DNA of 64,000 nt, from the NCBI RefSeq assembly GCF_000154845.1, contig NZ_DS981485.1:37865-101864 (forward strand), read 5' to 3'. The stretch is from Phocaeicola coprocola DSM 17136 (lineage in GTDB: Bacteria; Bacteroidota; Bacteroidia; Bacteroidales; Bacteroidaceae). Of the stretch, positions 1-8,848 are shown piece after piece (the first letter of the stretch is position 1; each line of letters starts with the position of its first letter). The notes below the pieces were generated by a model. The model saw only the letters and a list, made by a program, of their open reading frames with translations, was not told where the DNA came from and did no database searches. Made by a program: the position numbers and the translations under genes.

Positions 1-1
1 G

Positions 2-448
2 AAATTCGGAGACTTCATCGCCTACCTGTACCGAACCTTCCGTAAAAAGGAGGGAAGCATCACGCTGGCCGCACAGAACATCCTGTTTTTGAAAAACATG
101 CCGTCCAGTATCAAGGACTCCATCATCATCAACTGCGCGACCAAGATTATCCTCGACCATTCAGAACACCGGCAGAACCTGCCGGAAGTGAAAGCCGTGC
201 TTTCCATCACGGACGAAGAGGCCTATATGATCGAGTCGTTGCAGCGCACGGAACGCTGGAGAGAGTTTTTCATCAAGATGTCGAACGATGCCTTCATCTT
301 CCGCAACGAGGTGTCCGACTTCGCCGCCGTAGCCTTCGATTCGCGCCAGGCGACAGTAGTACGACTGAAGCAGTTGTTCAACGAAAGCGGCTCGACCTAT
401 ACGGCCATCAACCGCTATCTGGAGGAAAGGAGGAAAAAGTATGGATGA
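2..448 (+). CDS. traG: TraG, VirB4-like conjugation ATPase (C-terminal part only)
   Basis: This frame is open from the window edge and ends at a TGA at 446-448, so about 148 C-terminal residues are present and the start lies outside the window. The visible part contains a stretch typical of the tail of the Bacteroidales TraG/VirB4 ATPase (KEGSITLAAQNI, then FLKNMPSSIKDSIIINCATK and an arginine-rich end). VirB4 proteins are cytoplasmic hexameric ATPases that energise assembly of the type IV secretion channel and its pilus. The Walker motifs lie outside the window, so catalysis cannot be checked. The gene heads an unbroken + strand transfer operon, and its stop overlaps the next start (ATGGATGA). 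The assignment rests on the tail motif plus the order of the following tra genes. Confidence 0.8.
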   Translation, partial: KFGDFIAYLYRTFRKKEGSITLAAQNILFLKNMPSSIKDSIIINCATKIILDHSEHRQNLPEVKAVLSITDEEAYMIESLQRTERWREFFIKMSNDAFIFRNEVSDFAAVAFDSRQATVVRLKQLFNESGSTYTAINRYLEERRKKYG

Positions 449-662
449 CGCCACCCAAGGGCTGACCGCCCTTCTAGGCTGGTCAACCGACTTCAACGGC
501 AGCGCATACAATCTTGCCGGAAGCATTGCCGCCGCACTTTTGGGCGTTGCGCTCATTTTCGTGGTATGGGCACTCGCCACGAAAAAGGAAAATGCCAAGA
601 GCTATCTGACAGCCTGGCTGGTATGTGTCATATTCACCCTATTATTCATCACCAACAAATAA
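441..662 (+). CDS. small two-helix membrane protein, possible VirB2/TraE-like pilin
   Basis: This 73-residue protein has two hydrophobic segments (about residues 25-46 and 55-71) separated by a short basic loop (ATKKENAKS). This is the size and topology of VirB2/TraE (DUF4134) pilin-type subunits. It starts inside the traG stop (ATG at 441) and ends 5 nt before the next start, so it is translationally coupled in the transfer operon. In CTnDOT the TraE protein lies upstream of TraG, so its position here is unusual. I see no clear signal peptidase site, and the pilin assignment is an inference from topology. It could equally be a small channel accessory protein. Confidence 0.55.
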   Translation: MDDATQGLTALLGWSTDFNGSAYNLAGSIAAALLGVALIFVVWALATKKENAKSYLTAWLVCVIFTLLFITNK

Positions 663-667
663 CCGTC

Positions 668-1264
668 ATGAAAAGAATCATTCTCATACTCGGACTTGCC
701 GCCTCGATAGGGCTGATGGGAACCGGCAGTGTTCATGCCCAGTTCGTCGTGCATGATCCCGGCCACACCCTGCTGAACTCAACGGAATGGATCGCCAATG
801 TCAAGAAATGGGTTACACAAATCAATGAAATGATCGATGCCCAGGAACTGCGGCTCGGCCTGCAAAAGATCGACCAGTTGAAGGAACTCAAATCATTGAA
901 AGAGCTTGCCGACCTGCTGGACGACGTAGCCTGCCTGAGCAGCGACTACAGCTTTTACCTGAACGTAGGATCGAATTACCACTGCCTGAAATTTCTCAAC
1001 TTTCAGCGTGTGACCGTCAATCTGAGCCTGAGTACCGACCTGCTGTTCAAGGTGGCCACCGTGACCAGTTACTTCTCGATGAACTCGGAAGGGCGCATGT
1101 CCTTTATCGAGCAGGTGAAGGAATCGGTGGAAAAAGCCGCCGAAGAGATGCGTGAGTTTAACGAATCCGTGCGTTCCACGGTCATTTACAAATCCATGAA
1201 GGGGCATAACCGGAAGACCTATTACCAGGGACGGTTGGCCGCTTTCACACGACACACCAATTAA
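668..1264 (+). CDS. traI: TraI-like conjugal transfer protein (DUF4141 type)
   Basis: The protein has 198 residues with a clear signal peptide (MKRIILILGLAASIGLMG, cleavage near VHA-QF), so it is exported to the periplasm. The mature part is helical, with the charged heptad-like run EMIDAQELRLGLQKIDQLKELKSLKELADLL and a C-terminal helix rich in K and E. This matches the Bacteroidales TraI/DUF4141 family, which takes the place of VirB5-like minor pilus components. I chose the ATG at 668 because the signal peptide begins there, although the frame opens upstream inside the previous gene. It sits between the small pilin-like gene and traJ. The family role in pilus tip or channel assembly is inferred from gene order. 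Confidence 0.75.
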   Translation: MKRIILILGLAASIGLMGTGSVHAQFVVHDPGHTLLNSTEWIANVKKWVTQINEMIDAQELRLGLQKIDQLKELKSLKELADLLDDVACLSSDYSFYLNVGSNYHCLKFLNFQRVTVNLSLSTDLLFKVATVTSYFSMNSEGRMSFIEQVKESVEKAAEEMREFNESVRSTVIYKSMKGHNRKTYYQGRLAAFTRHTN

Positions 1265-1270
1265 AGCGTT

Positions 1271-2326
1271 ATGAATCAAGATAATTTTCTCTGGGGACTT
1301 CAGATCACGGACGGTCTGACGATGGAACTCGTTTCGCAAATGACAGTCATCGCCTTCGGTGTTGGTGTCATCTGCTTTATCTGCAACCTAGCATACAACT
1401 ATCTCTATCACGGAGCCAGCCAGCTGTTAAGCCCGAATGAGGACAAATTTCCCGACATGATGGAAATCGCCCGTTGCCTGGTACTGTTCTTCTGCCTAAG
1501 CATATACACCCCCATCGCCCAAACCATCGTAGGCACGATGGAAGTAATCAACGAAGCCACCTCGCTGACCTCCGAGCGTGCGCAGGAATTTGCCCAGTTC
1601 ATGGCACAATCAGCCATCGAACAAGGAGAGATGATTGCCGAATACGACAAACACAGCCTCCAGTCGGAGGTAGCAGCCGGAGAAGACAGCACCGGCGCCA
1701 TGCAGCACGAACTGGATAAAAAGATGGAAGAGGACGAAATGACCGGTGTACGCTCCAGCGTGGAGAAGATTGTGCAGCTGCTCAACCCCGCCAACCTCGC
1801 CACCCTTGTGCTTCATGGCATTTCCGCCCTATTGGTAGGAATCATACAAGTAGTCATCTTGGGTATCGGCGTGGTCATTGTCAAGCTACTGGTCATTCTC
1901 GGCCCGTTTGTCTTTGCCGTAAGCATGTTGCCGGTCTTTCAGAAACAGTTGAGTATCTGGTTCGGTACGCTCTGCTCCGCCTGTATGGTATTCACCGTCA
2001 TCAATATTCTGAACCAAATCATATGGCAGACCTTCAAGGCCATCTATACGGAAAGTGCCGACATGGTGGACGCAGCTACGCAGCAGATACAATATTTAGG
2101 AATGGATCTCGCCCTGATTGGTGCTTATTGCAGCTGTTTCTGGCTATCCTCCAAAATCGTAGGACACAGCGATGCCGGGAAAATCATTTCGAAAACCGTG
2201 TCAATCGTCACCACGGCGGCCACCATCGCCCTGATGGGAGGCGCAGCGGCAGGCGGCAAGCTGACCAACGTAGGCGGTGCCGCCTCTATCGGGGCAAGTT
2301 TCATAAACGACAACAATAAAAAATAG
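1271..2326 (+). CDS. traJ: TraJ, VirB6-like inner-membrane channel protein
   Basis: This is a 351-residue polytopic membrane protein. Hydrophobic segments are visible near residues 22-46, 68-90, 178-205, 208-225, 238-260, 272-292 and 303-322. A charged periplasmic or cytoplasmic loop (about residues 95-165, QFMAQSAIEQGEMIAEYDKH onward) lies after the second helix. That topology and the C-terminal glycine/alanine-rich helix fit TraJ of CTnDOT-type systems, which is equivalent to VirB6/TrbL and forms the inner-membrane part of the translocation channel. It begins 7 nt after traI and is followed 5 nt later by traK. Length and neighbours agree with the family. Confidence 0.85.
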   Translation: MNQDNFLWGLQITDGLTMELVSQMTVIAFGVGVICFICNLAYNYLYHGASQLLSPNEDKFPDMMEIARCLVLFFCLSIYTPIAQTIVGTMEVINEATSLTSERAQEFAQFMAQSAIEQGEMIAEYDKHSLQSEVAAGEDSTGAMQHELDKKMEEDEMTGVRSSVEKIVQLLNPANLATLVLHGISALLVGIIQVVILGIGVVIVKLLVILGPFVFAVSMLPVFQKQLSIWFGTLCSACMVFTVINILNQIIWQTFKAIYTESADMVDAATQQIQYLGMDLALIGAYCSCFWLSSKIVGHSDAGKIISKTVSIVTTAATIALMGGAAAGGKLTNVGGAASIGASFINDNNKK

Positions 2327-2330
2327 AACT

Positions 2331-3029
2331 ATGAATCTGATGAAATTCAAAGGAGCAGATGATGCGGTCAAGCTGACTATCCGGCTTTCAGCCGGGTACT
2401 GCATCATTCTGACTATCGCTTTTGCCAGCAGTATCATCTTCCTTATCAACAAAATAGAAAAAGCATACGGCCAGGCTCTCGTCATCGACAGGCAGGGAGA
2501 AGTCTATGAGGCAAGCAGCCTGTCTGCCAGCGATATGCGGCAATACGAATACATGAACCATGTAAAGACCTTCGTAACCCACTGGTATGCCTTTGACGAG
2601 AGCAGCTACGAGAAGAACATTTCGCTTGCGCTCAACCTCATAGGCAACAAGGGGAAGGAGCTGTTGAACGAGTACAACGATGTGAATATGCTGAACTCAC
2701 TCATACAAAAGAATATCCGTTACGGGGTACGCATCAAGGATGTAGAGATTAACACACAAACGATACCCGTTTCCGGAAAGATAATCTTCACGCAGACCGG
2801 GTACCGGGCACGGGGAAGCATCTCACGTAATATCGAAGCGGAGTTCACCATCTATGATATGCTGTCCCGCAGCGAGGAAAATGCGCACGGAGCCAAGATA
2901 GAAGATTGGATTGTCCGCTATTCCGAACCCGTGGAAAGCAACGGCACCAACACATCGCAGGCAGCTTCTCCGGGCAAGAATGAAAACCAGTCAGAAACCT
3001 CTAAACCAACCGACCATGGAACCGAATAA
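2331..3029 (+). CDS. traK: TraK, VirB8-like conjugal transfer protein
   Basis: The protein has 232 residues. A short cytoplasmic N-terminus is followed by one transmembrane helix (about residues 18-40, SAGYCIILTIAFASSIIFLI) and a periplasmic domain of about 170 residues with the features of Bacteroidales TraK (VIDRQGEVYEA, then RQYEYMNHVKTFVTHWYAFDE). VirB8-type proteins are bitopic assembly factors that contact the core complex. The C-terminal 20-30 residues are rich in N, Q and S and probably disordered. Its end overlaps the start of traM by 14 nt, which suggests translational coupling. Confidence 0.88.
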   Translation: MNLMKFKGADDAVKLTIRLSAGYCIILTIAFASSIIFLINKIEKAYGQALVIDRQGEVYEASSLSASDMRQYEYMNHVKTFVTHWYAFDESSYEKNISLALNLIGNKGKELLNEYNDVNMLNSLIQKNIRYGVRIKDVEINTQTIPVSGKIIFTQTGYRARGSISRNIEAEFTIYDMLSRSEENAHGAKIEDWIVRYSEPVESNGTNTSQAASPGKNENQSETSKPTDHGTE

Positions 3030-4299
3030 ACTTATCAAAGACAAGAACAAGCTGTTGATGGCCATCCCGGTAATCCTGGGCATCCTCTTCCTTTATGTAT
3101 TCTTCATCCGTGAGGACGGGAACGTGCCGTCAGGGAGTGACAGACAGGCCGCCTCGCAAGCCTTTTTGGAACCACAGTCGGAAATGGCCGACAAGGTGAA
3201 CGACAAGATGGAAGCCTATAAGCAGGACAAACTGGAAGAGCAGGAGAAGGCACGCATCCTGAAAGAGTCTCAGGTCAAAGGATCTGATTTTTACTTCGAG
3301 CTGCAAAACCAGCAGGAGCGGTATGACCGTGCCACACTGGAGCGCATCCGCCGTATGCAGAACGATCCGTACAGCGAAGTCATGGCAGAATACGGAGGTG
3401 GCCGGAACGGACGCTTCTCTCATCAGCTGGAAAGCCAACTGGACGGACTGGAGGACGAGCAGGCGCTCAACGAGATTATCCGGGAAGCCAAGAAGAACTC
3501 ACGCATCCGCAAGGAACTGGAAGAATCCGACAAATACCGCAAGCGCATGTATGAACGGATTGTCAATTATGACCAAGAGGGAAAAACGGAGAAAGCCGCT
3601 GCCAACCCTTCCGGCCATCCATCCGCCGACAGCCTGATGCAAAAAGGCCCGATCTACCATGCCGAAAACGGCAAGCGGGTACGCCGCCAACCGACCTCCG
3701 CACCGGGAAACAGCAACCTCTTCAGGGCTTGCATCCACGGCGACCAGACCGTAGTCACGGGCAGTACGGTACGGATGCGGTTGCTTCAGGACGTAACCCT
3801 ATCCGGCATGAAGATACCGGCCAACACGCTGTTTTACGGTATCGCCACTTTGGGAGCCAACCGCCTCGATGTGGTAGTCAGCAACCTGAAGGTAGGAGAC
3901 AACCTCAATCCCGTATCGGTGGTTGTCTTCGACAATGATGCCATGGAAGGTTTGAACCTGCCCAATAACCTGAAAGCCAGTGCAGCCAAGCGTATGGAAC
4001 AAGGTCTTGTACAGAACATTGACATGCCGCTCTCTTCCATCGGCACGATGGCCAGCGAAGTGACCAGCGTAGTCAACGCCACCACCCAGGTAGCCAAGCA
4101 AATCTTGAACATGAGCCTCTCACAAGTGAAGGTACATCTCAAGTCCAACTACGAAATGTATATCCAAGAAGAGAGTCAGGAATCGAAGTTGCGTAGGCAA
4201 GCCGTGCAAGCGGAGTTACAGAAGCTCTATGAGCAAATGGAACAAGAGAAAACGAACAAGAAAAATCATCCCCTTCAAACATTGATAGACAAATTATGA
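3016..4299 (+). CDS. traM: TraM, VirB10-like core-complex protein
   Basis: I start this gene at the ATG at 3016 (MEPNKLIKDKNKLL), giving 427 residues. The longer upstream frame runs inside traK. One transmembrane helix lies at about residues 15-34, followed by a long charged coiled-coil-like linker (K/E/Q-rich to about residue 215). The C-terminal globular domain carries the typical TraM core (RACIHGDQTVVTGSTVRMRL, then LSGMKIPANTLFYGIATL). This architecture (inner-membrane anchor, extended periplasmic linker, C-terminal beta domain) is that of VirB10, which spans the envelope. The gene overlaps the next start by 4 nt (ATGA). Confidence 0.88.
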   Translation: MEPNKLIKDKNKLLMAIPVILGILFLYVFFIREDGNVPSGSDRQAASQAFLEPQSEMADKVNDKMEAYKQDKLEEQEKARILKESQVKGSDFYFELQNQQERYDRATLERIRRMQNDPYSEVMAEYGGGRNGRFSHQLESQLDGLEDEQALNEIIREAKKNSRIRKELEESDKYRKRMYERIVNYDQEGKTEKAAANPSGHPSADSLMQKGPIYHAENGKRVRRQPTSAPGNSNLFRACIHGDQTVVTGSTVRMRLLQDVTLSGMKIPANTLFYGIATLGANRLDVVVSNLKVGDNLNPVSVVVFDNDAMEGLNLPNNLKASAAKRMEQGLVQNIDMPLSSIGTMASEVTSVVNATTQVAKQILNMSLSQVKVHLKSNYEMYIQEESQESKLRRQAVQAELQKLYEQMEQEKTNKKNHPLQTLIDKL

Positions 4300-4481
4300 T
4301 AGACATTCTCAATTACCTGCTTGCGCTGTCAGCGGTCTTTTTCGGCTATCGGATCTACGTATCACGCCGGAACGGACGAGCCTTTAAAGAAATCCGTCCG
4401 CTGACCGTTTCTTTCGGCATTACCCTGCTTCTTCTATGGGGCATTACCGTATTCACCGCCTTTTTTTCAAGAACCGTTTAA
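4296..4481 (+). CDS. small membrane protein of the transfer operon
   Basis: This 61-residue protein has two hydrophobic segments (about residues 4-20 and 38-58) around a basic loop (SRRNGRAFKEIR). It is coupled to traM by a 4-nt ATGA overlap and lies 12 nt before traN. In related cassettes a short membrane protein often sits between the VirB10- and VirB9-like genes (a TraL-like position). I do not recognise specific family residues, so its role in channel assembly is inferred only from topology and location. Confidence 0.6.
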   Translation: MIDILNYLLALSAVFFGYRIYVSRRNGRAFKEIRPLTVSFGITLLLLWGITVFTAFFSRTV

Positions 4482-4493
4482 CATATCGACAAC

Positions 4494-5606
4494 ATGAAGA
4501 AATATATTTATCTACTGTTTTACTGCTTTGTGTGCAGTCTGCCGCTCTTCGCTCAGGAAAACGGCACTCCCCGGAAACAAGCCATCAGCCAAAAAGACAT
4601 CTTTATCTCTTTCGACTGTGTGAAACACCTGGTATTTCCTGTGCAAGTATCTGATATCGCCATCGGCGAACAGGAGCTTGTCATGGCCAGCCGGGTAGAA
4701 GAGGCGCCCCATATCGTCAGGCTCTCGGCGCAAGCGGAAGGATTCACCGAAGAGACCAACCTGACCGTAGTCTGCATCGACGGAAGCGTTTACACCTATC
4801 ACATCCGCTACCTTCCCGAAGGCGGCACGGATTCGTACCCGAACATTTACGAGGACAACGGGAAATGGCAGCACCATGACTATCAGGCAGAAGTCAGCGA
4901 CCTCCATCTGGCCGAGTTCTTCTTTCCGGAGGACATCGCTTACGGAACGCCCGGCAACGAGGTGTCCTTCACTCTGGCCGCCTACAACAACCAGTTGAAA
5001 GTATCAACCGCCAAAGATGCCGTGGCATATTCCAACCTGTTTGTGGTGGATAAGGCCATGAACACTTACCACATCACCATCAAACGGGGCAATACCTCCG
5101 TATTCACCTACAATTTTGATGACCAGCGCAAATATACCGCCCATGTGGATGTGAACAGCGAGGAAATGGAAAGATGCATCCAAGAGCTGCGCACCAAGAA
5201 GCGCAACATCTACAGCCTGGGGGTCATCGAGAACAAGTTTGAGTTGTCAATGGCCAATCTGTATGTGCATGAGGACTTCATGTTTTTCATCTTTGACCTG
5301 AAAAACAAATCATACATCGACTACGACATCGAGTTTGTCAAATGTTTCCAGCGTGACCAAAAGAAGAGCAAGAACGCCATCCAGCAAGAAACGACCATCG
5401 AACCTATCTATCAGAAAGATTTTGATACGAAAATCAAGGGCAAGAGCCGGAACCGGCTGATACTTGGTTTCGACAAATTCACGATACCCGATGATAAGGT
5501 ATTCGAGATCGAGATTTACGAGCGAAACGGCGGGCGGCACATCAAGCTGGCCGTGTTGAACGAATACATCCTTTCCGCAGAACCCTTATACAAGCCACAG
5601 CCATGA
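4494..5606 (+). CDS. traN: TraN, VirB9-like outer-membrane core protein (DUF4138)
   Basis: The protein has 370 residues and a signal peptide (MKKYIYLLFYCFVCSLPLFA-Q). The mature protein contains the Bacteroidales TraN/DUF4138 signature elements: an N-terminal strand pair with FDCVKHLVFPVQVSDIAIG, then ASRVEEAPHIVRLSA, and a middle block with FFPEDIAYGTPGNEVSFTL. VirB9/TraN proteins join VirB10-type proteins to form the outer-membrane pore. The C-terminal third has the beta-rich pattern expected for the pore-side domain (LSMANLYVHEDFMFFIFDLKN). Its stop overlaps the next start by 4 nt (ATGA). Assignment is strong from sequence features and gene order. Confidence 0.88.
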   Translation: MKKYIYLLFYCFVCSLPLFAQENGTPRKQAISQKDIFISFDCVKHLVFPVQVSDIAIGEQELVMASRVEEAPHIVRLSAQAEGFTEETNLTVVCIDGSVYTYHIRYLPEGGTDSYPNIYEDNGKWQHHDYQAEVSDLHLAEFFFPEDIAYGTPGNEVSFTLAAYNNQLKVSTAKDAVAYSNLFVVDKAMNTYHITIKRGNTSVFTYNFDDQRKYTAHVDVNSEEMERCIQELRTKKRNIYSLGVIENKFELSMANLYVHEDFMFFIFDLKNKSYIDYDIEFVKCFQRDQKKSKNAIQQETTIEPIYQKDFDTKIKGKSRNRLILGFDKFTIPDDKVFEIEIYERNGGRHIKLAVLNEYILSAEPLYKPQP

Positions 5607-7075
5607 AACTGAGAGAAGCATTAGACACCTATATGTTCGACAACGTGGGACAGTTCGGCGGCATCGCCGAATCACTGGGCTATCAGACCGAATACCGGGA
5701 CGGATATTTCCGGTTCCGCAAAGACGGGGAAGAGCTGAGCATGAGCGTAAGCGAAATCAGGGAAAAAGCCGGAGCAAAGTACGATGAAAGCCTTCGTGAC
5801 CAATCAAAAGAACGTGTATCCGCCCTTTTTGACAAGGAACGTGCCAATGATCCTAAATATGTCGCCGAGCTGGAGAAGGATGGCATCAGCATCAAGCGGT
5901 GGGAGAACCTGAAGGGACATGACAAGGACGGCTTTACCGTCATCGACCATCGCCTGAAGGTATGCTACACCGGACAGTCGCTCTATGAATACGCCTACAA
6001 GCAAGGGAACATCCTCGACGGGAAAGGCACCAAGCTGGAAAAGGGTGTCATGTCTGATTTGATGGAGATACACGGCAAACCGGGGAAGCTCCGTTTCAAC
6101 GATGACGGAATCTCCGTATTCTACCGCAAAGAGGCGTTGGTTATCCCGGACAAGGTGCTGGGAAAGAAGTTGGGCAAGAAAGAGAAAGAACAGCTGCTTG
6201 CCGGTGACATCGTACCCATCACCGTAAATAAGAAGGACATCCTGCTGCAAGTTGACCGGGATCTGAACTCCGTCATCCTGCGCACCAACCAGGAAATCAA
6301 GATTCCCGACATCATCGGGCAGACCAGCGAATATGGCGGCTACAAGTTAACCAAAGCCGACAAATACCTGCTCGCCAACGGCCATGCACTGGAGAACAAG
6401 CTGCTGCACAGTCCGGAAGGCTACTTCATTGCCGACATCCAACTGACGGATGACAGGAAAGGAGTCATGATACAGAACATACAGAGTATCACTCCCGGCA
6501 AGGCACAAGAGCTGATCAAGGCCATGACCCCCAAACTGGAAGCCCATGCGGCCAACATAGAAGCTGCAAAAGAGCAAAAACACGAAGAGGGGCGCAATAT
6601 GGAAGCCGAGTTTAAGGAAGCGGTGGGCAAACATGACTTTGAAAAAATCGGGAAGCTCAAAGAGGAAGGATATAAACCCAGTGAAGAGTTTATCAAAGGA
6701 ATCGGTAAGGAACACGGTCTGGATGAAAGGCAAACCCATGAAGTCATCCAGCTGTTCGGCACCAAGCCGGAAGAACAGGGCGAACATGAAAGGCAGGCCG
6801 CACGTCTGTTGGATGCCGCACAGACCGACAACTTTCATGTCATCCAAGAGATACAGAAAGAAGGGTACCGGCTCACTCAAGAAGACCTTACCCGGATGCG
6901 TGAAACGGGTGTGCAAGCCAACACACTGATAGCCGTACAAAAGATTTTCGGGATGGAAGGCAGCACAAAGACACTGGGAGATGTCAAACTGGCCAGCACA
7001 CCCAAACCCGACAACAGCAAGGAAATGGCCCGTCCGATAGCCAGCACCATCAACCGGGCTTTCAATGACTTATAA
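5603..7075 (+). CDS. DUF4099/DUF3945-like polyvalent protein with C-terminal repeats
   Basis: This 490-residue soluble protein has no signal peptide. Residues about 100-260 read as a DUF4099/DUF3945-like region (DGFTVIDHRLKVCYTGQSLY, then LGKKEKEQLLAGDIVPIT and QEIKIPDI), a domain group found in large polyvalent proteins of Bacteroidales mobile elements. After a charged linker there are two copies of a repeat of about 50 residues: one near residues 335-385 (HDFEKIGKLKEEGYKPSEEF) and one near 412-455 (NFHVIQEIQKEGYRLTQED, ending QKIFGMEG). The same repeat ends the ArdC-like protein at 7283 and the HipA at 55827. It is coupled to traN by a 4-nt overlap. The molecular role is unknown; a DNA-processing or recipient-delivery function is only a guess. 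Confidence 0.65.
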   Translation: MKLREALDTYMFDNVGQFGGIAESLGYQTEYRDGYFRFRKDGEELSMSVSEIREKAGAKYDESLRDQSKERVSALFDKERANDPKYVAELEKDGISIKRWENLKGHDKDGFTVIDHRLKVCYTGQSLYEYAYKQGNILDGKGTKLEKGVMSDLMEIHGKPGKLRFNDDGISVFYRKEALVIPDKVLGKKLGKKEKEQLLAGDIVPITVNKKDILLQVDRDLNSVILRTNQEIKIPDIIGQTSEYGGYKLTKADKYLLANGHALENKLLHSPEGYFIADIQLTDDRKGVMIQNIQSITPGKAQELIKAMTPKLEAHAANIEAAKEQKHEEGRNMEAEFKEAVGKHDFEKIGKLKEEGYKPSEEFIKGIGKEHGLDERQTHEVIQLFGTKPEEQGEHERQAARLLDAAQTDNFHVIQEIQKEGYRLTQEDLTRMRETGVQANTLIAVQKIFGMEGSTKTLGDVKLASTPKPDNSKEMARPIASTINRAFNDL

Positions 7076-7093
7076 CCTAAAAAATCAGGAATT

Positions 7094-7279
7094 ATGGATT
7101 ACGATGAATTAGTACAGAAAAACATTGCAGGAGAAATCAGTGACTTAGAGTTTCTACTTGCACAGGAAGAGCTTGCACAAGCCTATCAAGAAGAGATGGC
7201 TGCCAAGCAGCAAGAGACAAACAACCAAACGGCCAGAGAATGGCTGCTTGATTACGAGAACAGAAATCTATACCAATAA
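7094..7279 (+). CDS. small acidic hypothetical protein
   Basis: This 61-residue acidic, glutamine-rich protein (MDYDELVQKNIAGEISDLEF) is predicted to be fully helical and soluble. It lies 18 nt after the DUF3945-like gene and 3 nt before ardC in the same operon. I recognise no family. Its tight packing between conserved operon genes is the main evidence that it is real. It might be a small partner of the antirestriction protein downstream, but nothing in the sequence proves that. Confidence 0.6.
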   Translation: MDYDELVQKNIAGEISDLEFLLAQEELAQAYQEEMAAKQQETNNQTAREWLLDYENRNLYQ

Positions 7280-7282
7280 ATC

Positions 7283-8476
7283 ATGGATACAGCAAGTGAT
7301 AAAGCATTACAGCGTTTCGCCGAACTGATGATCGAAAAGATAAAGCAGGTGGAAGACAACTGGCAAAAGCCTTGGTTCGGGATAAAGGGTGGGGGACTTC
7401 CGCAAAATATCGAGGGAAGAACCTACAACGGAGTAAATTCCTTCATGTTGTTTCTACTTTCGGAAAAAGAGCAGTACAGCCTGCCGGTCTATATGACCTT
7501 CATGCAAGCCAAAGACAACGGCCTTAACATACTGAAAGGAGAAAAGTCATTCCCAGTCATTTACTGGAATTTCTCAGTAAGAGACAAGAACGGAAAGAAA
7601 ATACCTTTCGACGTATATAAGAACCTGGATAAAAACGAGCAGCAGGAATATAAGGTCACGCCGTTTCTGAAGACATACAATGTGTTCAACGTACAGCAGA
7701 CCAATCTTCAGGAAACGAAACCGGAGAAATGGGAAGCATTGAAGGAGCAATTCAAGATACCGGCCATCAAGGACGAGCAAGGGATGCTCACCGTGCCTCT
7801 GATTGATGCGATGGTACGGGAACAGCAATGGATCTGCCCCATTTATTCCAAGGAAGGAAATAGTGCTTACCATGCAAGGGGAGAAGATAACCATATCGTC
7901 GTACCCCTGAAGGGGCAGTTTAAGGACGGAGAGAATTTCTACTCCACACTACTGCATGAGATGGCGCACTCGACTGGAGAACCTGAGCATCTGAACCGGG
8001 AAAAAGGCGTGATTTTCGGAGACAAGCAATATGCCAAAGAGGAACTGGTTGCCGAACTCACCTCCGCTACCGTCGGGCAAAGCCTGGGAATATCCACCCA
8101 TATCCGGGAAGAAAATGCCATGTATCTAAAAAACTGGCTGGGAGCCTTGAAAGAAGATCCCAAATTCATCTACAACATCCTTGCCGATGTAGGAAAAGCC
8201 AGCAATATGATTCAGGAACATACCGCACGGATGGAACAGTACCTCACACCGGAGGAACGGTTCACGCAGGCCGTCCTGCAAGACAACCGTCCGGTATTGG
8301 AGCAGATGAAAAACGAAGGTTTTACCCCTTCATCACGGTTATTGGAAAGTGTTGCGGCAAACCATCCTACAGCCGACAACCTTGAAACGCTACACAGCAC
8401 TTTCGGCATTTCGCTGCCTTCCATGGAAGCGGAGCCAGCCATGAAAAATATGAATGAGCCACAGCTCGGATTATAA
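7283..8476 (+). CDS. ardC: ArdC-like antirestriction protein with zincin domain
   Basis: This is a 397-residue protein. The N-terminal region (about residues 10-140) matches the ArdC single-strand DNA-binding domain (WQKPWFGIKGGGLPQN, then GRTYNGVNSFMLFLL). The middle contains a zincin metallopeptidase motif, HEMAH at residues 225-229, and a downstream glutamate-rich helix (KEELVAELTS) that should supply the third metal ligand. ArdC proteins bind incoming single-stranded DNA and protect it from restriction in the recipient. The last 75 residues are not part of usual ArdC proteins: they carry the repeat of about 50 residues (AVLQDNRPVLEQMKNEGFTP) shared with two other proteins of this window. 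The gene sits between a small gene and ssb in the transfer operon, consistent with early establishment functions. Confidence 0.85.
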   Translation: MDTASDKALQRFAELMIEKIKQVEDNWQKPWFGIKGGGLPQNIEGRTYNGVNSFMLFLLSEKEQYSLPVYMTFMQAKDNGLNILKGEKSFPVIYWNFSVRDKNGKKIPFDVYKNLDKNEQQEYKVTPFLKTYNVFNVQQTNLQETKPEKWEALKEQFKIPAIKDEQGMLTVPLIDAMVREQQWICPIYSKEGNSAYHARGEDNHIVVPLKGQFKDGENFYSTLLHEMAHSTGEPEHLNREKGVIFGDKQYAKEELVAELTSATVGQSLGISTHIREENAMYLKNWLGALKEDPKFIYNILADVGKASNMIQEHTARMEQYLTPEERFTQAVLQDNRPVLEQMKNEGFTPSSRLLESVAANHPTADNLETLHSTFGISLPSMEAEPAMKNMNEPQLGL

Positions 8477-8495
8477 ACTTTTAAAAACCATCATT

Positions 8496-8837
8496 ATGTT
8501 TACAGGACAAATTATCGGTTATGTCGGTGCGGATGCCCGGCAGAACAAGAACGGAAAAGGATTCAACTTCCATGTATCCACCAAGTACAAGAACGTGAAC
8601 AACGAGGAACAGACCCTATGGGTATGCTGTTTCGTGAATTACGAGAGTAAAGTCTTTGAGTATCTGAAAAAAGGGACACAGGTATATGTCTGCGGCGATG
8701 TGTATGCCGATGTATTCCAGAAGGATGACGGTAGCCACATCCCATCCGTCAGCCTGACCGTCTCACGCATTGAGTTACTGGGAAAGGCAGAGAAAAAAGA
8801 GAGCGGTGACGGAACGGCATCCGGACAACCCCAATAA
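8496..8837 (+). CDS. ssb: single-stranded DNA-binding protein
   Basis: I start at the ATG at 8496 (MFTGQIIGYVGADARQNKNG), giving 113 residues. The OB-fold pattern of SSB is clear: the first strand with GYVGADA, the central LWVCCFVNYESKVFEYLKKG, and VYVCGDVYADVFQKDDG. The C-terminal tail is short (ESGDGTASGQPQ) and lacks the acidic DDDIPF-type end used by chromosomal SSB to recruit partners. Plasmid SSBs coat the transferred strand in the recipient. It lies between ardC and the coupling protein gene. Confidence 0.85.
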   Translation: MFTGQIIGYVGADARQNKNGKGFNFHVSTKYKNVNNEEQTLWVCCFVNYESKVFEYLKKGTQVYVCGDVYADVFQKDDGSHIPSVSLTVSRIELLGKAEKKESGDGTASGQPQ

Positions 8838-8848
8838 CAGCAACGGCC